64,000 bases of DNA from Cladochytrium replicatum (GCA_025526935.1 JAHLKD010000064.1:186001-250000); one strand, 5' to 3'. Shown: positions 46,323 to 58,849, counted from the stretch's first letter. The notes: a model not told the origin generated them from the sequence alone. Translations and numbers: made by a program.

Positions 46323-49300
46323 TCAAACACTCAATGCAGTAGTGTGATTCGTCCTGAACTGAATCCTCTCCATGAACCTAGCGACTATTTCCGAAATAGC
46401 CTCCGTTGGTAACTGCAAATAAACCCGTTCCGTAAATATCTCCGATGCGATTCGGGGAGGAAGAGGTGGTATAGGAATAAGTATATCGTCCTCAGCAGTC
46501 TCCGAGCTGCTTCCACTGCTTGTGGTGCCGAAGCTGTTGCTGCTGTCAAAGCGTTTTCCGTACTTTTTCTCATAGAAACGTGCCGCGCTTGCTTTGGTGG
46601 ATTTGACGATCCCTTTCCCAGTGAAGTGAACGAGGTCGAGGGTACCAGATAGGGGTTTCGCAACGGCCATTCCAACACCCTGGACAAACCCTTTGCCGGC
46701 TCCTACTAGACCTTCCGTCTTTGCTCCTTGATAGGGTCTCCAGGCGATCGAGCCAACTTGAAAAGAAAAAGAAAAGCTGTATGATCATAACGGAAATGGT
46801 TACCAATGCAATTTACCTGCGGATAAGCCCTTTCCAAACGATTTGAGTCCCTGCAAGGATGTTGTTTACTTCAAGAAATCCTCCAAATCAAAGGCAACTA
46901 CTTTTTTCTTCCTACCTCTTGCAGACCACTGGCGGCATCTGTGATAATAGGTGCAGGTGAAGCCTGCTTTCCTTCGATTTGTGCTGCGGCGGTACGCATC
47001 GAGTCTGCAAATCGACCGACAAACTTGGCGGACACTGAAATGTTTCAATATAGCACCTCCAGACTCTCACTGCACAGAACGTACCTCTTCCTGGAGTGTT
47101 CGCCACCTTAAGCACCGCCATGCCGCCAGTTGTAAGGCTACCGCTTGGGTTGCTTCTGAGTGTCCAAGCGGCTTTTCCAGTATCTCTGAAGAGGTCCGTG
47201 ATTCCTTTTCCAATCTCCGTCGTGGTTACATTGAGAGTTGTCAGTAGCGACCGAGTCACAGGCTGGCTGCCCTGTGTGTTCCAAAACTTTGAAGCGTACG
47301 GCTTGAGACTTTTCGGATCGATTAAGCCCTCATGAACAAGCACCACTCCCACCACTTCGCTGATTTTCATGTCAAGCTCGCTGGAGTAATACACTGCGAC
47401 GCGGGAAGGATCAATGTCGCAACACATATGCCGCAATGGAAGGCGAGCATGGAAGCTTCGAGCGCCGTTCTTGACACCATCTTCTGTGTTTAGCTTGGCA
47501 CCGATTTTGTGAGCTGCATTGCGCACTTCCGGCGTGAGTGCGTATGTAATTGCCTCGCTCAGGTTGCTTGCGGTAAGGTCCTCGTGTGGGATTGGTGCAG
47601 AACCGACATTCATTTGATGTACCATTGCACCCCAGAACGGCTAACGTTGCAACTTGGTCAGATGAAAAGTATCAAAATAAAGTACTATTACCTGATCCCC
47701 AAAGAACGGGACAATCACAGTTGGCTGCAATATTCACGTATGACACACCATGGTCTCCAAAATTTCAATCAACCCACCTTGCCAGCTCGTAAACCCGCGG
47801 CCGTCGTTCCAGCTCCTCCGTGATGAACAACCGCTCTCACATGCTGGAAGAGCCAGTCGTGTGGTACGTTTCCAATTAAATACACGTTTTCTGGCACGCT
47901 GAGAGACTCGCCGCCAATCCCTCCCCAGCCCTTTGAAAGAATCGCGCGTACTCCTGCTCGCTCGACAGCTTCAAACACCGTTCTGGTAAGTCCATCAGGG
48001 TCATCTACAACAATCGAGCCAAATCCGATGTAGATGGGAGGCGGACCCGCCCGAAGGAAGGCTTCTAGTTCAGGATCTGGTGTGTAATTCGTTGCGAGAT
48101 CCAAAAAGAAGAACCCGCAAATGTCGATGTGAGGTCCCCAATCCTGCAGGCGAGTTAGTCGGAGAACTCTTCTTGGTGAAACTTTCCAAACCTTTGGCTT
48201 TGGTACTAACTCAGGAGACCAAATGTAGGTGTGCGGTACCACTAGATCTTTCAGAAGGAATGGCCCGTTTGTGTTATATAGCCCATCCAATCCAAGAATC
48301 CTCACTCGAAAATCTTTGCGCGGTGCTATTAGCGCATAGCTCGATCGTGTATCACAGAAGTATCATACCGTTGATAATGTCGCCCAGGCCTTGCCAGGTC
48401 ATCATCTCGACCACATCGTAAGAGAGATAGTTGCGCTGTTCCGCATCAGGGCTCTGGGAGAGTGTTGTAATGGGATGTGGGAATGCCTGTTAACGACAAA
48501 TCAACGAAGTTGGTAAAACTGTGAGAATTAAGGCAGTTCTTACAGTCGTGGGCGTGTATGGCATGGTGAAAAAGATATGTAACGGTATCATGAGCTTTTC
48601 AGCGCAGTGAATATGTCCGAACGACACGGGATTAGCGATAATCGCATCTGCAGTGAATGCTAGGACGTTTGCATCATCGGTTTTGACGCACGCATCCCAG
48701 CAGCTCGCAAGGATCGCTCGGATCGTCGTACGTTTCTTTTGGATATCGCCCATCCGAATACTCTCGAATCCCGGTAACAAACCAGGATCTACACACAAAA
48801 GTTCAGATGTGAAAACAACTAATGAGATGGAATCGTTTCTCACTTTTAACCATATAGGCCATAAGCTAGACGGATCATGCAATTATTGAGTGAGAGTTGA
48901 AGAGTACACATGGCAAATAACGTCACCTCCGCTGGGTCGCCTGCCAACGGGTAGAACTCCAGACCGCTGTCATTCACAAATTTGCGGAAGCTTGGAAAAT
49001 TGGGCTCGTTAGGATCTCCGAATGTCCACGATTGAACGAACTCACGTCTCATGAGTCGCTAGCCGAACACGATGTCCATGTTTCAACAGCTCTTGGCCAA
49101 GTGCGATAAAAGGCTGAACATCTCCTCGACTCCCAACGACCAGCATTACAATACTAAGGGCCGGGATTGGAACGGCGTCATCATTCATCATCTCATAAAG
49201 AGATGGTGTATAATCGGTAACGTCGGATTTGACATCCATTTCTAAGCTCTCTTCGTCGCTCGACGTTGACATCGGCGGGCTGTCAGACACCACTCCATTT

Positions 49301-50091
49301 GCTGAAGTCTCACTAAACGCTGGAAGTTCGTTAAATAATATCCTGTGGTTGTGGACTCGAGCCTTGACAGTATTGCGCATGTACATGAGCTTCCTGCGCC
49401 TAACAGATGTACCGATTAATCCAACCAACTGGTGTAATGGCTAAGCGTTCGGTTACCTCCAGGTGATGTATTCGAGAGGAGTAGGAAAACTTCGAACTGG
49501 AGCGACCACAGTGTTACCCGATCGAGCGAGACCGACGCGGCCTTGCCATGCAGGATCATGGGTTACCACCCAAGAAACAAAATTGTCCACAAAAGTGCGG
49601 CAGTTGTCCGCCTAAAAACGACAGTAAATGTGCATAATTTTTGATTCAGATTGGAAAACTCACTATTGGATTGTATAAAGTGTGGGTCTTACCCCATTCC
49701 TGGGTAAACTCGAGCGCAGCAGTTTGAGACTGAGCCGTCCAACCGATTTCATTCAAATCCCACCGTGGACGAGCAGAAAAGTAGTCTTTAAACTTCGACT
49801 GACCTTCCTGGGCGGAACTATATTCGAACATATCCGTGATAATCGAAACCGAGCGAAGAAAGCCCGAGTCTTCTAATGAAGTTTCGTAGCAAACCAGCTT
49901 AGTGTGCCAGAGGATGAATACAGCTGTGTGGTTTGCCCGGTAGTAGCGCGTGACGTAGGCTTCCATCTTGGACAAGTGCTTTCCAATAGCATCTTGCAGT
50001 GGGGCAACCTGTGCGTGCTAAAATGAGCGCATATAAATGTGGTGGGAGAGGCCCGTACGCCGATGTAAACTCTACAAAGAGTTGGATCCAT
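46323..50091 (-). CDS. Sterol/lipid glucosyltransferase with N-terminal papain-fold-like domain
   Basis: Fourteen phase-consistent exons give 1015 residues: 50091-50059, 50008-49664, 49611-49457, 49399-49046, 48990-48927, 48865-48844, 48788-48544, 48486-48369, 48313-47778, 47724-47692, 47640-47085, 47034-46916, 46850-46817 and 46756-46323. Residues 1-178 hold a His (N-H-T-A-V-F, H38) and N-C-R-T-F-V (C130), as in NlpC/LRAT/PPPDE-type papain folds. The GT28/GT1 region begins with [12 protein letters not shown], then G-D-P-A-E-L-M-A-Y-M-V, and has the UDP-sugar motif V-H-H-G-G-A-G-T-T ... P-F-F-G-D-Q-P-F-W-G. The C-terminus ([10 protein letters not shown]) resembles VPS13-type lipid-binding tails. 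It likely glucosylates sterols or other membrane lipids. The true start could lie in an unseen exon. Confidence 0.85.
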
Positions 50092-50753
50092 GTCCACCGT
50101 TAATGCGAAGCAGAATGAATCCAAGCCGTGAGTGATTCAAAGGTTTAAGGTCCAAGTTTTTCAGGTGGAAGATCCGCTGGGACAGCCATACCGCAAAATT
50201 TTAAAAGCTCAGTCCAATCACATCAATTATTAAATAATTGAAACGAGGAATTCAAACTTGAAACCTTTCAAAATTTGACCTTTCGTAATGAGCTTGGATG
50301 CTTGGCAATAAGTGGTGGCCTGATTTGTTCTTGACAAATAATATGCACATGATTAATGGTCCAATATCTGGCATGTCCACTCTGCCTTGCACGGACTCCG
50401 AGAATACCCTTACCTTGCATCTCCCTTCGACGATCCACCAAGGACTAGCGAGACATGCTTGGGGCTCCAGATTCAATTGACTGAAGCATAGAGCGATTCT
50501 AAAATGATCTCTGCGCCTAAGCAGAAGGGATAAGCGACGGGACTTGCTCCATTAACCCTTGTTTGTTATCACCCAAAGGTGTGCTCTATTCACTCCCAGC
50601 TTTTAATGCAGAAGTTCGTTCTTTGTTCGATATTATGACATTATGAAACAGACACAATTTTACTGGAAGTAATGATTCTGATCTGGGGCCACAGGCTGAC
50701 AAATAATAGACAAAATGAGATCAATGCCAAAAAGGAACAGCTAAAAGATTTGT
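50092..50753. other. Intergenic stretch, no gene seen
   Basis: About 660 nt between the glucosyltransferase start and the stop of the next minus-strand gene. Short frames only. Confidence 0.5.
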
Positions 50754-53700
50754 CTACCGCTTTTTCAATGGAGCAGTACGTGAACTTAATGCAAAGAAAT
50801 CGTCATCTTTCTCCTTTACCCCTACGCCGCCAACGCTGCCAGTCCTAAAAACACCCCCTAAGACACCTTTCGAGGCTTTCTTATCCGCCCCAATTACTGC
50901 CGTCCTAGAGCTGCTTGGCATCACAAAATCAGCCGCACTGCTAGCCTTTACACTCCCACCGTTTGTAACGCTTTTCGAGCCCCCCGACATGTTTGACTGC
51001 CACGTCACATCCAACGGATTCGATCCTCCTGTTGACGGGGATCCAAGCATCTGCTCGGCAAATGGATCGCTTGAGCCGGAGCGTACAGATGCACGGTCTG
51101 CATTGGGAGATGTCGCACTTCCTCCAGACATCATCCCACCAGAATTTCCACCCGTGTTAACCCGGATCGGAGCAGTGCGCGTCTGGAAGTGCTTCCAATC
51201 CTCCAGCTTCTTCGCCTTCCGCTGCCGCCGCCGCTCTGCAAGCATTGCGGCATCTCCATCGATCGAGGCCAAATCCTCGCTGTTGACCGAAATGGATGCA
51301 CGGATGCCTAGCCGGTTAAGGTTGCGACTCAAATTCGAAGTCTGACTGAACAAACTCGCGGTGTCCGAATTATCCACAGTCACTATAGCGTCAGGGTTCT
51401 CGGCGGTCTTCTTTTTCCCACCAGAAGCACGCTCCAGTAGCCCGTCCACGTACCGAACCAACGCATTCGCAACCATAGCCGATGTCTCAAGGGGTCCAAC
51501 CCACTCCTGAAGCAACTCCACTGGGCCACTCTCAGATTCCGCTACAGATGACGAATCCGTCGAACGTTTCGACCCGTGACCGTCAAGAATTCTTTCAAGT
51601 GACTCTTGCAACCGTTGAACCTCCCTCTCAATTACAAGTCTCGGAGTGCGATCAGACTGCGGTACGTTCGACCCAATACCGGCCGCAAGCGATGCGCTGA
51701 AAGCCGCCAAAACCTGCTCCATTTCGTTCTCCAGTTGCCCAACCATCGATATGCACAACATGATGGCCTTCCTAATTGTCGGGCTGGTCGCCGGGTTTGC
51801 ACTGCCGCTCGGTGAGGATGGCGTCTCCGATGCCATCCCCGCGTGAGCCATGAACGCATCAAAGACGCCGTTGAAGCTTGCAGCTAGTTTGCGCGCTTGG
51901 GCCTGAAGCCGCTGACGCTTAGCCGCGATGATGGATGGGAGCAGAGAGGCGGGGGGCGGTGAGGCAGGGTCAAGGATCATTTGTGCATAGGCATCCTTCT
52001 GTGCAGTGGCGAGCGCGGTGTCTGGAGGGCTATTGTTGCTTGCGCCGCGGGTCTCCGGGAAGGTCAACGGGTCCAATACGAACGCCCACTGGTGCGCAAT
52101 GTCCGCGAGAGTCTTGTTGGGTTTCAGGACCGTGATGACGCTTTGCGAGCTCGAGGCTTCGGAGAGCTCTGGGATGGAGAACGTCGAGGCCGAGGAGCCA
52201 GTCGGAGGTTGAGGCAATAGGGGCGGTTTAGATCTGAATGGAGGCGGACCTGCCGCTATCACTGGTGCAGGCTGAGGCGGTTCCACCACCGTGCGAGCCG
52301 GAGGAACCGTCAATCCAGGATTTTTTAGTGGAGGCTTCAGAGCTGATCGCTCTTGAATGTTTGATTCCGTCATAGAAAGCTGCAAGTGCAAAGCACTCAC
52401 CAATGCCGCGGTGCCCTTCGGCAATCCATCTGTCCCCGGTGCAGTAGTCCCCACATTTTCTATCGTTGCCGTCCCAACACTCGTAGATTCAAGTGCCCCA
52501 TGCACTGATGAGGCAGATTGCACCACAAGATGCACCACATGCTGCAGCGCGTCCTCAAAAGCGAGAGCCGCGACTCGAAGTTGTCGCGACGGTTCTACAT
52601 TGTTCCCGGCCTGATACACCGCCTGCGCCGCGAATGCAATACCAAAAGCCCTTTCCGAAAGCGTCCTGCATGCCTCTGGGGAGTTTCGACGCACGGCTGT
52701 GACTCTCGCCATGTGCGACACTGTGGCAGCGCTTGGTCGCGCCGCAATGACCCTGAATGCAGCCGTACAATCGTCCAAGTAAGCGAAGTACGCGTCGATC
52801 ATATTCATGAGCCTGTATGCAGAGATCATGAACTGCCCTGTCGCAGCCTTAAGCTCGTGTCCAAACTCCCCGATAGCAAGCGTAGAGGCAGCCGACGAAG
52901 CGCAGTCATGCACGACCCTGAGCTTCTGCAGAATTGCATCAACGCTCTGCGTGATACGGACACTGAGCCTCGAAATGACCGCCCCTGCCCTCTCAACGTC
53001 CGCCGACGGGGCAATGGTAGCGGCCGAAGCAGTCTCTGGGTCTTCTGAAAGCGTGCGCGCCGTGATCCCCAGCACTGTCTGCCGCGAAAAGACGTTGAAG
53101 ATGATCTCAGTCAGATCAACCCGCGCCATGTCCATTGCCTGGAGATGCTTTCTCAGTAGCTCACCCATCCGAATCATTTGTGGATAGTGTCCATGCAGCA
53201 GGGCTCGCTCGCTCGCCTCGCTCGTCGCAACCAACGCCGTGTTTCCGGCATTCGTGTCTGCGGCCATCTCGATCTTAAGAAGTTGCTGGTACTGCGACAC
53301 GTACTGAATGAGCATAGATACTTTCTGCAGAAGCTCGTTCTGTAGGTCCGCGGAGCGCGAGAGTTCCACGGGGGTGGCGTCTGTCGGGAACCCCCCATCG
53401 GGAACGGTTGTGACGGGGCGCTGTTGCGGCTCCCGAATGCTTTTGGAGCAGAGGTAGACTATCTCGATAAATCCAAGGCTCTCAAGGATGGCGGTGCCCG
53501 CAAAGTGTGCAGCGGCGAGCACCCTGTTGGGTGTAGTTGCAGGCAGATTCTCTTCAGTGATCTGCATTGCTTCGTCGACGCCGCTGTCCAATAGTTCGAC
53601 GTGGGTGAGAACCTTATTAGCAAACGTCGAGAAGGGGGACTTTGAAGGTGGTGACGCAGTGGTCGGGGATGAAACGTTCTGTCGGGATTGCTGCTGCTGT

Positions 53701-54275
53701 TGTGCAGGCGAAGTTCCCGGGGGGGTTCTCGTGGGAGTCGTGGCAAGTTGATATGGAGGTGGAGCTTCTGGCAACGAAATCGAAGTGGACAGTACATTCT
53801 TCGCAGTGCTCCCACTCCCAGGTAACGATGATTTGTTGTCTTGGTATACAGGTCGTTGCTGCGGAGTCCATGGACGTTGTTGTTGTGGGGACGGGTATGC
53901 GCTGGAGTGTTGTTGTGGCTGCTGGTAAGTGATGTTAGCGGGGTGACTAGGCGAGCGTGCGGATGGGGAGTGCGGAGAGAGCGGTTGGTGTCCAAGCTGT
54001 ACGAAACTTCCTGGTGGTTTCTGTGGGTTGAACTGAGGCTGTATCGCACCATAATTCTGTTGACTGGAGTAGGCGTATACAGATTGCTGCTGCTGCTGAG
54101 CGTGATATGTATACTGGGTGTGAGGATGGACAATGGATGATTGGACTTGGTTCACAGGCAGGGATCCGGACCGGCTGTGACTAATCTGAGGCGGATAGTG
54201 CTGGTGGAACTGCGAAGCTGCAAAGGGAGCAGCGCCCGAGCCATGAGAAAGCGAACGTTGACGTGAAGCGTCCAT
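50754..54275 (-). CDS. Large scaffold-like protein, 1173 residues
   Basis: One uninterrupted frame from the ATG at 54275. The first 230 residues are Gln/Ser/Pro-rich. A mostly helical middle (about 230-640) contains repeated A-x-x-L/I-type helices, for example I-T-A-R-T-L-S, V-S-H-M-A-R-V-T-A-V and A-A-L-A-F-E-D-A-L-Q-H-V. A second helical part (about 760-1000) begins K-T-L-A-D-I-A-H-Q-W-A. The tail is basic and disordered (R-R-R-Q-R-K-A-K-K). No signal peptide or membrane segment is seen. The layout loosely recalls the fungal Sog2-type RAM-pathway region, but I cannot confirm this. Confidence 0.8.
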   Translation of the reverse strand: MDASRQRSLSHGSGAAPFAASQFHQHYPPQISHSRSGSLPVNQVQSSIVHPHTQYTYHAQQQQQSVYAYSSQQNYGAIQPQFNPQKPPGSFVQLGHQPLSPHSPSARSPSHPANITYQQPQQHSSAYPSPQQQRPWTPQQRPVYQDNKSSLPGSGSTAKNVLSTSISLPEAPPPYQLATTPTRTPPGTSPAQQQQQSRQNVSSPTTASPPSKSPFSTFANKVLTHVELLDSGVDEAMQITEENLPATTPNRVLAAAHFAGTAILESLGFIEIVYLCSKSIREPQQRPVTTVPDGGFPTDATPVELSRSADLQNELLQKVSMLIQYVSQYQQLLKIEMAADTNAGNTALVATSEASERALLHGHYPQMIRMGELLRKHLQAMDMARVDLTEIIFNVFSRQTVLGITARTLSEDPETASAATIAPSADVERAGAVISRLSVRITQSVDAILQKLRVVHDCASSAASTLAIGEFGHELKAATGQFMISAYRLMNMIDAYFAYLDDCTAAFRVIAARPSAATVSHMARVTAVRRNSPEACRTLSERAFGIAFAAQAVYQAGNNVEPSRQLRVAALAFEDALQHVVHLVVQSASSVHGALESTSVGTATIENVGTTAPGTDGLPKGTAALVSALHLQLSMTESNIQERSALKPPLKNPGLTVPPARTVVEPPQPAPVIAAGPPPFRSKPPLLPQPPTGSSASTFSIPELSEASSSQSVITVLKPNKTLADIAHQWAFVLDPLTFPETRGASNNSPPDTALATAQKDAYAQMILDPASPPPASLLPSIIAAKRQRLQAQARKLAASFNGVFDAFMAHAGMASETPSSPSGSANPATSPTIRKAIMLCISMVGQLENEMEQVLAAFSASLAAGIGSNVPQSDRTPRLVIEREVQRLQESLERILDGHGSKRSTDSSSVAESESGPVELLQEWVGPLETSAMVANALVRYVDGLLERASGGKKKTAENPDAIVTVDNSDTASLFSQTSNLSRNLNRLGIRASISVNSEDLASIDGDAAMLAERRRQRKAKKLEDWKHFQTRTAPIRVNTGGNSGGMMSGGSATSPNADRASVRSGSSDPFAEQMLGSPSTGGSNPLDVTWQSNMSGGSKSVTNGGSVKASSAADFVMPSSSRTAVIGADKKASKGVLGGVFRTGSVGGVGVKEKDDDFFALSSRTAPLKKR

Positions 54276-55868
54276 GTAAATTCAGGTGAGATCTGAAAAA
54301 GGTCACTATTCATGTTGAAGATTAGATCAGGGCACGTTCACGTACATCGAATGGGGACGAGAGCAGCAGCAGCAGCGCCAGGCTCTGGGTTGCCGAGAGG
54401 TTCTTTTGGAGATCAATTGGAGGAGATTAGAACCGCCGGGGGTAATCAAGTTGGCACATCAATCGCAGCTGCAAAAATTTGATCGAGATAAGCGAGATAA
54501 AATTTATATGTGGGTCGTGCATGGTAATACCAGATAGATAGCGACATCTGATAATCAGTAAATATTGAATACTGGCTGCTGAATACGGATCAACGGAGAG
54601 AGTCGTACGGCAGTTGACACAAGTACCCGTTCTTTATGCTTAGGTGACCTCGTTCTTGATGCTAGCAGACCTGCGCCTTTGGCCCCCCCAATCAAATATT
54701 GCTGCTTGCTTATTTGGTGATGTTGCGTTTGTAATTGAACAATCCAGTAGATGTGTGGGCCTCTTCATCGTCGTCGCGCACGACTTTACGGTATGTCAAA
54801 CGATATAGTGTGCAATCACATAAGACTGCGTATTTTAAACGTCCTCCTCGTTCGATATTCGCCACCTGACCCTCAACTTATTGGTTTACTTCTCGTAGAA
54901 AATGAAAACACATGGACAATAGCTCAATAGCTCCCTTCTCATAGATACTGGATACAAAGCATGAATCCCCGGTAAGACTGCTGAGCAAAGTTGAAGGGCT
55001 GGTTGTGTTAGCCCGATCCGCTGTAAACTTCCTCATTAATGTGGAGGTACGCTCCTGTTTTCAATCGAATCCCCACTGTTTTGCCGAATAGCGAGGAATG
55101 TTTTGAAATCCTGCGTGGTCCGGAGCTGAAGCCGTACGAAATAGTGATCCGGCTTCGAACATTCACAAGTCCTCGGCTCAAGAAATGCAGAATTCTCAGT
55201 CATCCCACAACCCTCGTCTATGGCCACAACAGCAACACCAGCTGCTAAAGGTAGCGAAAACTCTGGAAGCCAGGATGCGGTTGGGGGATCCAGTGAACAC
55301 GTGCTCAATGTGGACCTCAACCAGGTGAACCCAGCAGGGGTAAGCAGCTACAGCAGCAGCAGCACAGGCTCCCTCACATCACAGTGATCACACCTTCTAT
55401 GCACGTTGAAGAAGTTATGTCGCTTGTGCAGCGTTTCCCTTGCTTGCACTCTCTCTTGAGACATGGGCAATCCTTAACGAATTCAAACCGCTACCAGACG
55501 AGGACACGTGCCGATTGATTGTTGCAGTAAGTTGACCCCTTTCTGCCACGCCCCGCGAAGAAAAATGCCCTTGGAGTTGAATACCCATTCAGCGGCCGAA
55601 ATAGGACACTAAATTTCATACTTAAGTGAATCCCGAAGTTTCTAGCCGAGAAATGTAACAGAACACGTTGGATGTGAACACAGCTGCTCCATTATAATAC
55701 AGTGTGGAAAATTTATATCTTTTTGTCTTTAACACTCTTATTGTCGGGTTACTAAAATACAGGGTGAGAAAGACTCGTACTCAAAAGGGAAATCTTATTA
55801 CTCCTGACACATTTGCCAATCAGTTATTCAGTTGCTTGATTACATGGGATATGATCTCCTTCTTGTGC
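54276..55868. other. Long intergenic stretch with small open frames
   Basis: About 1.6 kb. Two small plus-strand ATG frames overlap: 55039-55248 (69 residues; R-N/E-rich middle P-Y-E-I-V-I-R-L-R-T-F-T-S) and 55220-55387 (55 residues; Ser/Ala/Thr-rich). The first has a slightly protein-like middle, so a broken or intron-split small gene is possible, but I cannot join it to anything. The rest shows nothing. Confidence 0.35.
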
Positions 55869-58078
55869 CTAGGAAATGTTGAGATAAACTGGCCAGCCAT
55901 AACACAGTGAAATCAATTCATACCAATATGTAAAGTGGGCACGCAATCCCAAAAGGTACTGATGCATCACATTGTATGTCACAGCATCTTCGATACAATA
56001 GTCGAGTCTTTCCTCTGGCGGCTCAGGCTCTTCCCTCACCTTAGAATCACCATCTGTTCGTCGTTCATGATTGACCAAATTCACTCCTCCATCCTTCACA
56101 ACATCATCCAAATCATCGTGGTTTGCTTGGTCCCAGCCATCTAGGCCGTCATGCACTTCATCGTGACTCTGCACGCCAGACATGCGCCGTATCATGGGAT
56201 CGACAACGCTGCGCGCGAGCCTGCTTGCCATTTCAACCATGGAAGAAGGAAGGAGCGAATACAGTCCCGCCGCGGTCGTATCCGGTTGCAAATCGTCGCT
56301 GTCATCGACGTGCGTTGGTGATGTACCACTCGGTCCTGTTACTTCACTCACGGGGAGGGAGTCAGGCGACGAGGCGCGACGTTTGCGCGATGGAGTGGAA
56401 TCGCAATTTTGAGAGTATAACGGTTCGAAGTTCGTCATTTTGGCAAAATCGGTGTTTTCAACAGTGTCGAAAGCAGTCAATTCGGCGATCAACGGATTTT
56501 CTGCCATCTCGCTCTCATCTGGTTCGTTCCACCCTTCTATCTTTGGCCTTTTCCGCGGCCTCTCCTCGAGCTCTTCGTCTCTAGCATCATTTGTCACACC
56601 GTCTCCATTGCCGACCAAGCTGACAACTGTGGTTGGGAGGTAGAAAACAGCATCTAGCATTCCGCTGATAGCCTGGAATGCTGCGTCCCAAGTCGGAACG
56701 GCGAAATTAGGGCGAGGGATCGATGGAAGCACAGAACGTAAAGACACACTCCGAGCAGGAGCAATGTTCAGCAGGGTTTGGTAGAAGGAGGAAGGGCCAG
56801 GAAAAGATCTTGGCTGAGTCATCATTACTGGGGCAACTTCTCTGTAGCGGGGATCGATCAACGGTTCGGTCCTATAGCTCAGGGGGTCAAAGACGTTAAA
56901 AATGTTGTGATATCGACAATTGGAAGGTAGCTTGTACGTATTATAATCCTAAACAAATCAGAATCATCCAAACCTCGCAAATATGCAAAAAAAAATCAGC
57001 ATTGTATACCTGCCCCCGCATGACGAGTACAGCACTGAAAGGGGATCCCAAGGTGAAAAGGAAGCTGGGCTGAAAATCAAGGATGGGATAATCGACTCCA
57101 GTGATTGCTTTTGCTGATATGAATGAGTCTGGTTGCTCCGTGAATGGTCGAGGTTGGTTTGCTATGATATCGTACGCAATGATTCCACCAAGTGAGTGAG
57201 CCATGATGGCGACTTTACCATTCGCATTAGGGTTTCGTTCACGGAACCTATCATAAGCGGAGTTAAACAGCTTCGTGACGATTGAAATGATCTCTTGTCC
57301 GTGAAAGCGAGTAAAGTAGTAAAGGACGTCCGCCAGTGTCTCGTTATTAACACTGCGGAAGCTCGCGCAAGTTGGAAGGGTGATGGTGCGCATTCGAGCA
57401 TCAACCGTCTCTAGCTGGTGCAGAACCTGATACCACTCAACCCCGATGACCTTCAGGAAGTCAACATTGAATTTTGGAACGGAGTCATTACTTGTCACTC
57501 ACCTCAACACTCAAGTCAGGTGAATTATGAAACTCGTCTTTAAGAGCTTCTTTCATGTTGTGACGGGTCAATTGGACTGAAGAGGAGAGATGATCGTCAG
57601 CAAACTGTGCAGAAATCAGCCGCCCTGTGACGAGTCTACCGTATTTTTCAAACTGGTGGTACGAGTTGCCCATTCCATGGGTGATTATAAGCAAATGGTT
57701 CGCTGGTGCAGCATCTTCGTCATCGTCGAGCAACAGCGGCGGCAGGTCCGCGGGCGAAGGAGCGCTGGCATCAACGTTGGGAGCTGGCGAGTTCACCCGC
57801 ATCGCACAGCCACGCGTTTCCCACGTGACAGCGAAATACTCCACAGACACTAATAAGAGTGTTCTATAGTCACATTTCAACAGGTCGGTCTTTTGGCCGC
57901 CAGGCGTACTAGTTTGCTCCGTGTTACCCAGCACGCAGAGACGAGCAAGGAAAAGTGATTGCTCTTTTTCTTCAGCGTTCTGTCGATTTTCATTGACATT
58001 CGCTGCATTTATTTCTGTTAACATTAATGCCCCACACTTTTTCCCAGGCCCAGATTTTCGATCCATCTGAGTGGCCAT
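55869..58078 (-). CDS. DDHD-domain phospholipase (intracellular PLA1 type)
   Basis: Exons 58078-57503, 57450-57010 and 56948-55869 give 698 residues. L-L-I-I-T-H-G-M-G-N (the oxyanion/His-Gly block) lies near residue 130, and the nucleophile motif A-H-S-L-G-G has Ser at 278. The DDHD domain begins with Y-H-N-I-F-N-V-F-D-P-L-S-Y-R and ends with R-L-D-Y-C-I-E-D-A-V near 640 and H-F-T-Y-W-Y-E. A long acidic, disordered insert lies between. Family members remove an acyl chain from phosphatidic acid or other phospholipids and act at ER, Golgi or mitochondria. The insert contains R-K-R-P-K, a possible nuclear-type signal. The nucleophile elbow has Ala where Gly is usual. Confidence 0.9.
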
Positions 58079-58849
58079 GGTTGAGTATCGTTTTGCAGCT
58101 ACGTTTCACAGTATTCCCATATATCAAAGTTTGCTTGTGCCAGTTAAACACTGTGAAGTGAAAGAAAAACAATATATTCCAGAGCTGGTGCCACAGAAAA
58201 TGCTGCTCACACATTTGATCTGATCTATGATCATAGCAGTGGCCCATCTGTCGTTGTTCCAAAACCAACCGGTCATTCGTCTGGAAGAAACTCACGTTAG
58301 TCTTAAGCTCAAGAAGTGATCTTACCTCGCCCCTGCTATCAGTTTGCGCACATCAATTTTGCAGACTTCAAGAAAGTTACCGACTTCTACTAATAGTCTA
58401 ATACATTCACGGGAATTGTCATCAACCTGGCATACTGAGGGATCAAAGTGGATGATCAAGAGCGCATTGTGAGGATCCTGGATAGGTCAGAGAATATAGT
58501 ATCTATTGAGTACATGACAGGATATATTAGAGATCTAGTTACGTGGATGGGTTAGAGAATATAGTAATTGCACTAAGTTCTCTTCTATCCAGGAGGAGTC
58601 TTGTGGGAAATTGCAATGGTCTTGTGGGAAATTGGGATGGTCTGTGCTCTAGCCTCAGCCTTTGAGCCACTGATCAGACTAATCATTGTAATCCAAGTGA
58701 TAAAGAAGGATAATAATAATGACAAAGGAAAATGTAAGAAGTAATCAAGAAGGGAATAATTGGACAGTTGAAGTGGAGTGACAAAGGAAATTGTAAGAAG
58801 TAATCAAGAACAGACAGTTGGAGAGTTGAAGGTGGAGTCCCTTACACTC
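58079..58849. repeat. Repeat-rich non-coding stretch
   Basis: Short direct repeats: ggaaa[a/t]tgtaagaagt in copies near 58728 and 58788, gagaatatagta near 58491 and 58555, and tcttgtgggaaattg near 58599 and 58619. The composition and position before retroelement-like frames suggest LTR-type or internal-repeat debris. No gene is visible apart from the promoter of the DDHD phospholipase. Confidence 0.45.

Noticed and set aside
49395-49470. tRNA-like string ctggtgtaatggctaagcg on the plus strand
   Set aside because: It lies in an intron of the glucosyltransferase gene, has no convincing B box and no pairing acceptor stem.
56870-56905. tatagctcagggggt, like a tRNA A box
   Set aside because: It is coding sequence of the DDHD phospholipase (D-P-L-S-Y-R-T-E-P) and no B box follows.
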